Source: Acinetobacter corruptisaponis | GTDB lineage: Bacteria > Pseudomonadota > Gammaproteobacteria > Pseudomonadales > Moraxellaceae | DNA length: 64,000 nucleotides | Reading direction: 5' to 3' | Assembly: GCF_030053775.1 (NCBI RefSeq) | Contig: NZ_CP125669.1 | Location: forward strand, 496,001-560,000 | In this document: piece by piece, positions 62,228 to 64,000 of the stretch | Layout of the letters: each line of letters opens with the position of its first letter | How positions within the stretch are numbered: position 1 is the stretch's first letter | Made by a program: the position numbers and the translations under genes | The notes under the pieces: generated by a model | Told to the model about the DNA's origin: nothing | Database searches by the model: none | What the model saw: the letters and a program-made list of their open reading frames with translations, nothing else

Positions 62228-63145
62228 ATGCAATCTTTTACACTGATCTTCCAAATTTTTATTGCAATTAGCTTAGGCTATTTTATCGCTCCTCATCTTT
62301 CACAAGCCACTAAGAAATTTGTATTTAAAATTCTTCCCTATTTTTCCTATATTTTATTGATCGCAGTCGCATTTGAACTCACTCAGGCTTTAAACCATAT
62401 CCAGAACCCAGCAACTATTTTGCCACCAGCCCTATTGATTGCATTTACCACATCTATTGGATCATTTTTTATTTGTTTGATAACCTTTAAACTGGTTGAT
62501 CGCCAAAGTGTTCAGGGCAAAATTTCCTTTCATCTCTTTATAAATGCCTTAACAAATATAGCCAAAGCTTTTTTGGCTCTAGGTGTAGGTATCCTGCTTG
62601 GAGCAATCGTAAATTTATCAAATGTAGAGATTGCTTTTAACAGTTGGTATCTATTGCTGGTCTTTATCTTTTTGATAGGTATTGAGCTTGCATTTACTCA
62701 ATTTGATCGGAGTTGGCTGAGCTGGAAAATTTTACTTGTTCCGATTGCGGCATTTATTGGCTCGTGTCTGGCTTCGGTTTTAAACTATTTCCTCTTATTA
62801 GATCACTATAAGTTGAATGAAGTCATGGCCTTGGCACAGGGTTACGGCTGGTATTCCATGTCAGGAATTTTATTTACAGAACTGCACTCTGCCCAATTGG
62901 GGGGCATTGGCTTACTTACCGATTTGTTTAGGGAAATTTTTGCGATTTTATTGATGTATTGTCTGGGCTGGCGTTTTCCGCGCTCCGCTATTTCCAGTGC
63001 GGGCGCAACCTCAATGGATGTTACCCTCGCCATGGTGAAACAGTCATGTGGCACGCATTATGTGCCACATGCCATGATGAGTGGACTCATCTTGACGCTC
63101 TTGGCACCACTCTTAATCAGTTTATTTTTAAATTTGAAGTTTTAA
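62228..63145 (+). CDS. lysO: Lysine exporter LysO family protein
   Basis: 305 aa with about eight membrane segments (the E. coli protein is 299 aa). The C-terminal signature SSAGATSMDVTLAMVKQSCG followed by PHAMMSGLILTLLAPLL fits the family. GWYSMSGILFTELHSAQLGG is another family motif. It exports lysine. The ATG has no ribosome-binding sequence, because a terminator T-run directly precedes it. No later in-frame start looks better. Confidence 0.88.
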   Translation: MQSFTLIFQIFIAISLGYFIAPHLSQATKKFVFKILPYFSYILLIAVAFELTQALNHIQNPATILPPALLIAFTTSIGSFFICLITFKLVDRQSVQGKISFHLFINALTNIAKAFLALGVGILLGAIVNLSNVEIAFNSWYLLLVFIFLIGIELAFTQFDRSWLSWKILLVPIAAFIGSCLASVLNYFLLLDHYKLNEVMALAQGYGWYSMSGILFTELHSAQLGGIGLLTDLFREIFAILLMYCLGWRFPRSAISSAGATSMDVTLAMVKQSCGTHYVPHAMMSGLILTLLAPLLISLFLNLKF

Positions 63146-63208
63146 ATGGTGTTGCAACGCAAATGAGAGGTAACCATAAGTTGCCTCAAATTTTATGGCA
63201 TCTTCATC

Positions 63209-63406
63209 TTAGAAATTAATATCAATATTGCTAAAAACATCACCCAAAAAATCCAAAATATCTGCACCAATTTCAATTACATCCACGCCCGATGTCCAAT
63301 CTGTACTCTGACTTTGTTGTGCCTGCTGTTGTTCGGTTTCTTCTAACTGTTGTGCAATTTCATCGGCTTGTTGTTGTAAATCTGTCGTATTTAATTCAGG
63401 GGACAT
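63209..63406 (-). CDS. Hypothetical Gln-rich protein, 65 aa
   Basis: A helical, Gln/Glu-rich N-terminal half (LQQQADEIAQQLEETEQQQA) that may form a coiled coil, then VDVIEIGADILDFLGDVFSN, an amphipathic segment. Family unknown. A GGATTCTC-type sequence precedes the ATG, and the product is acidic. Confidence 0.5.
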   Translation of the reverse strand: MSPELNTTDLQQQADEIAQQLEETEQQQAQQSQSTDWTSGVDVIEIGADILDFLGDVFSNIDINF

Positions 63407-63480
63407 GAGAGAATCCTCAATTAAAAAATCACACCATATTCAAAATGAATAAAATGCTTTTAATTACAATCACTATAAAT

Positions 63481-63508
63481 GAAAAGCCTTTCTTAAAAAA
63501 GGCTTTTC
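63481..63508. terminator. pyrF terminator
   Basis: GAAAAGCCTTT and AAAGGCTTTTC arms with a 6-nt loop. On the minus strand it follows the pyrF stop by 32 bp, with ATTTATAG beyond; the T-run is short. Confidence 0.6.
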
Positions 63509-63539
63509 GTACTCATATGACAGAGTAAAAATACAACAA

Positions 63540-63998
63540 TTACAACGTCGCTAGAATATCTTTTAAGGTCTGATTTGGATTGGCGGCTTGTGTAATTGGA
63601 CGACCAATCACCAAATGGGTTGAGCCATCCAGCATTGCCTGTTTAGGTGTCACGATACGTTTTTGATCATCCGCATTAGAACCTTCAGGACGAATACCTG
63701 GTGTGACCAATGCAAAATCCACCCCTAACATTTCACTGAGTATTTTTGCTTCCTGTGCCGAACAAACCACACCATCCAGACCACTTTCTTGGGTTAGTTT
63801 AGCCAAGCGTTTTACTTGCTCTACAGGTTCAATATCCAGACCAATATCACGCAGGTCTTCACGTCCCATCGAAGTTAATACTGTGACCGCAATCAATTGT
63901 GTTTGATAATTTCCTGCTTGCAAACGCTCTACACAGGTTTCCATCATCTTGCGGCCACCAGATGCATGCACATTGACCATCCAAACACCTAGATCAGC
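63540..63998 (-). CDS. pyrF: Orotidine 5'-phosphate decarboxylase, partial
   Basis: The 3' part of the gene, about 152 codons; the frame stays open to the window edge ([15 protein letters not shown]). Family motifs: [43 protein letters not shown] and [10 protein letters not shown]. It makes UMP, the last step of pyrimidine synthesis. The N-terminal catalytic DLKFHDIP-type motif is outside the window. Confidence 0.93.
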   Translation of the reverse strand, partial: ADLGVWMVNVHASGGRKMMETCVERLQAGNYQTQLIAVTVLTSMGREDLRDIGLDIEPVEQVKRLAKLTQESGLDGVVCSAQEAKILSEMLGVDFALVTPGIRPEGSNADDQKRIVTPKQAMLDGSTHLVIGRPITQAANPNQTLKDILATL

Positions 63999-64000
63999 CG

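Noticed and set aside
1..64000. CRISPR arrays, tRNA or rRNA genes
   Set aside because: No regularly spaced direct repeats apart from the 31-32 bp contiguous array at 9391. No cloverleaf or rRNA segments were recognised by eye.

Overview
The window is about 64 kb of an Acinetobacter-like chromosome. The assignment is inferred from low G+C content, from the gene set (lone gcvH next to aspA; putP, lrp and a putA without a DNA-binding domain; trmA, tkt, metK, ftsY, argD, grxD, map, brnQ, glcB, zapE, lysO, pyrF), and from protein sequences typical of that genus. I saw no rRNA, tRNA or CRISPR array.

Bases 1 to about 13,150 are one end of a lambda-like prophage or integrative element whose other end lies outside the window. 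It holds many small proteins of unknown function and a putative HicA/HicB-like pair with its own strong promoter and terminator. A 79-codon remnant of a dnaB helicase and a CII/Cro/CI switch with three regularly spaced operators follow. Next comes a very A+T-rich cargo block coding a three-Cys-motif protein (DUF5131) and its partner TcmP. TcmP is split by a one-base frameshift. Two more copies of the same operator precede a rightward operon of small genes that ends in a PrtN-like regulator, which meets the integrase gene tail to tail.

From 13.2 to 36.5 kb the DNA is ordinary chromosome: an ABC exporter and a MaoC-like dehydratase, two amino-acid modules (aspA; putP, lrp and putA), trmA, small enzymes and envelope proteins, tkt, metK and fxsA. 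One GNAT acetyltransferase gene has a premature stop codon.

From 37.1 to 41.2 kb lies a cluster of insertion sequences. It has a decayed IS5-family remnant, a 1,314-bp IS3-family copy whose orfA carries a nonsense codon, a nitroreductase gene, and an apparently intact 1,453-bp IS3-family copy just downstream of ftsY. Both IS3 copies show terminal inverted repeats, 3-bp target duplications and an A_AAA_AAG frameshift signal.

From 41.2 to 64 kb chromosome continues: ftsY, small membrane proteins, a CBS protein, argD, grxD, an HD hydrolase, a LysR regulator, map, brnQ, an alpha/beta hydrolase, a MarR regulator, an SRAP protein, a VapBC-like pair with a 20-bp palindrome upstream, glcB, zapE, an AraC regulator divergent from a Baeyer-Villiger-type monooxygenase, lysO and the 3' part of pyrF.

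The best candidate for an under-described system is the TcmP/DUF5131 cargo beside the CI gene. The five-operator network and the 32-bp repeat array next to it come second.
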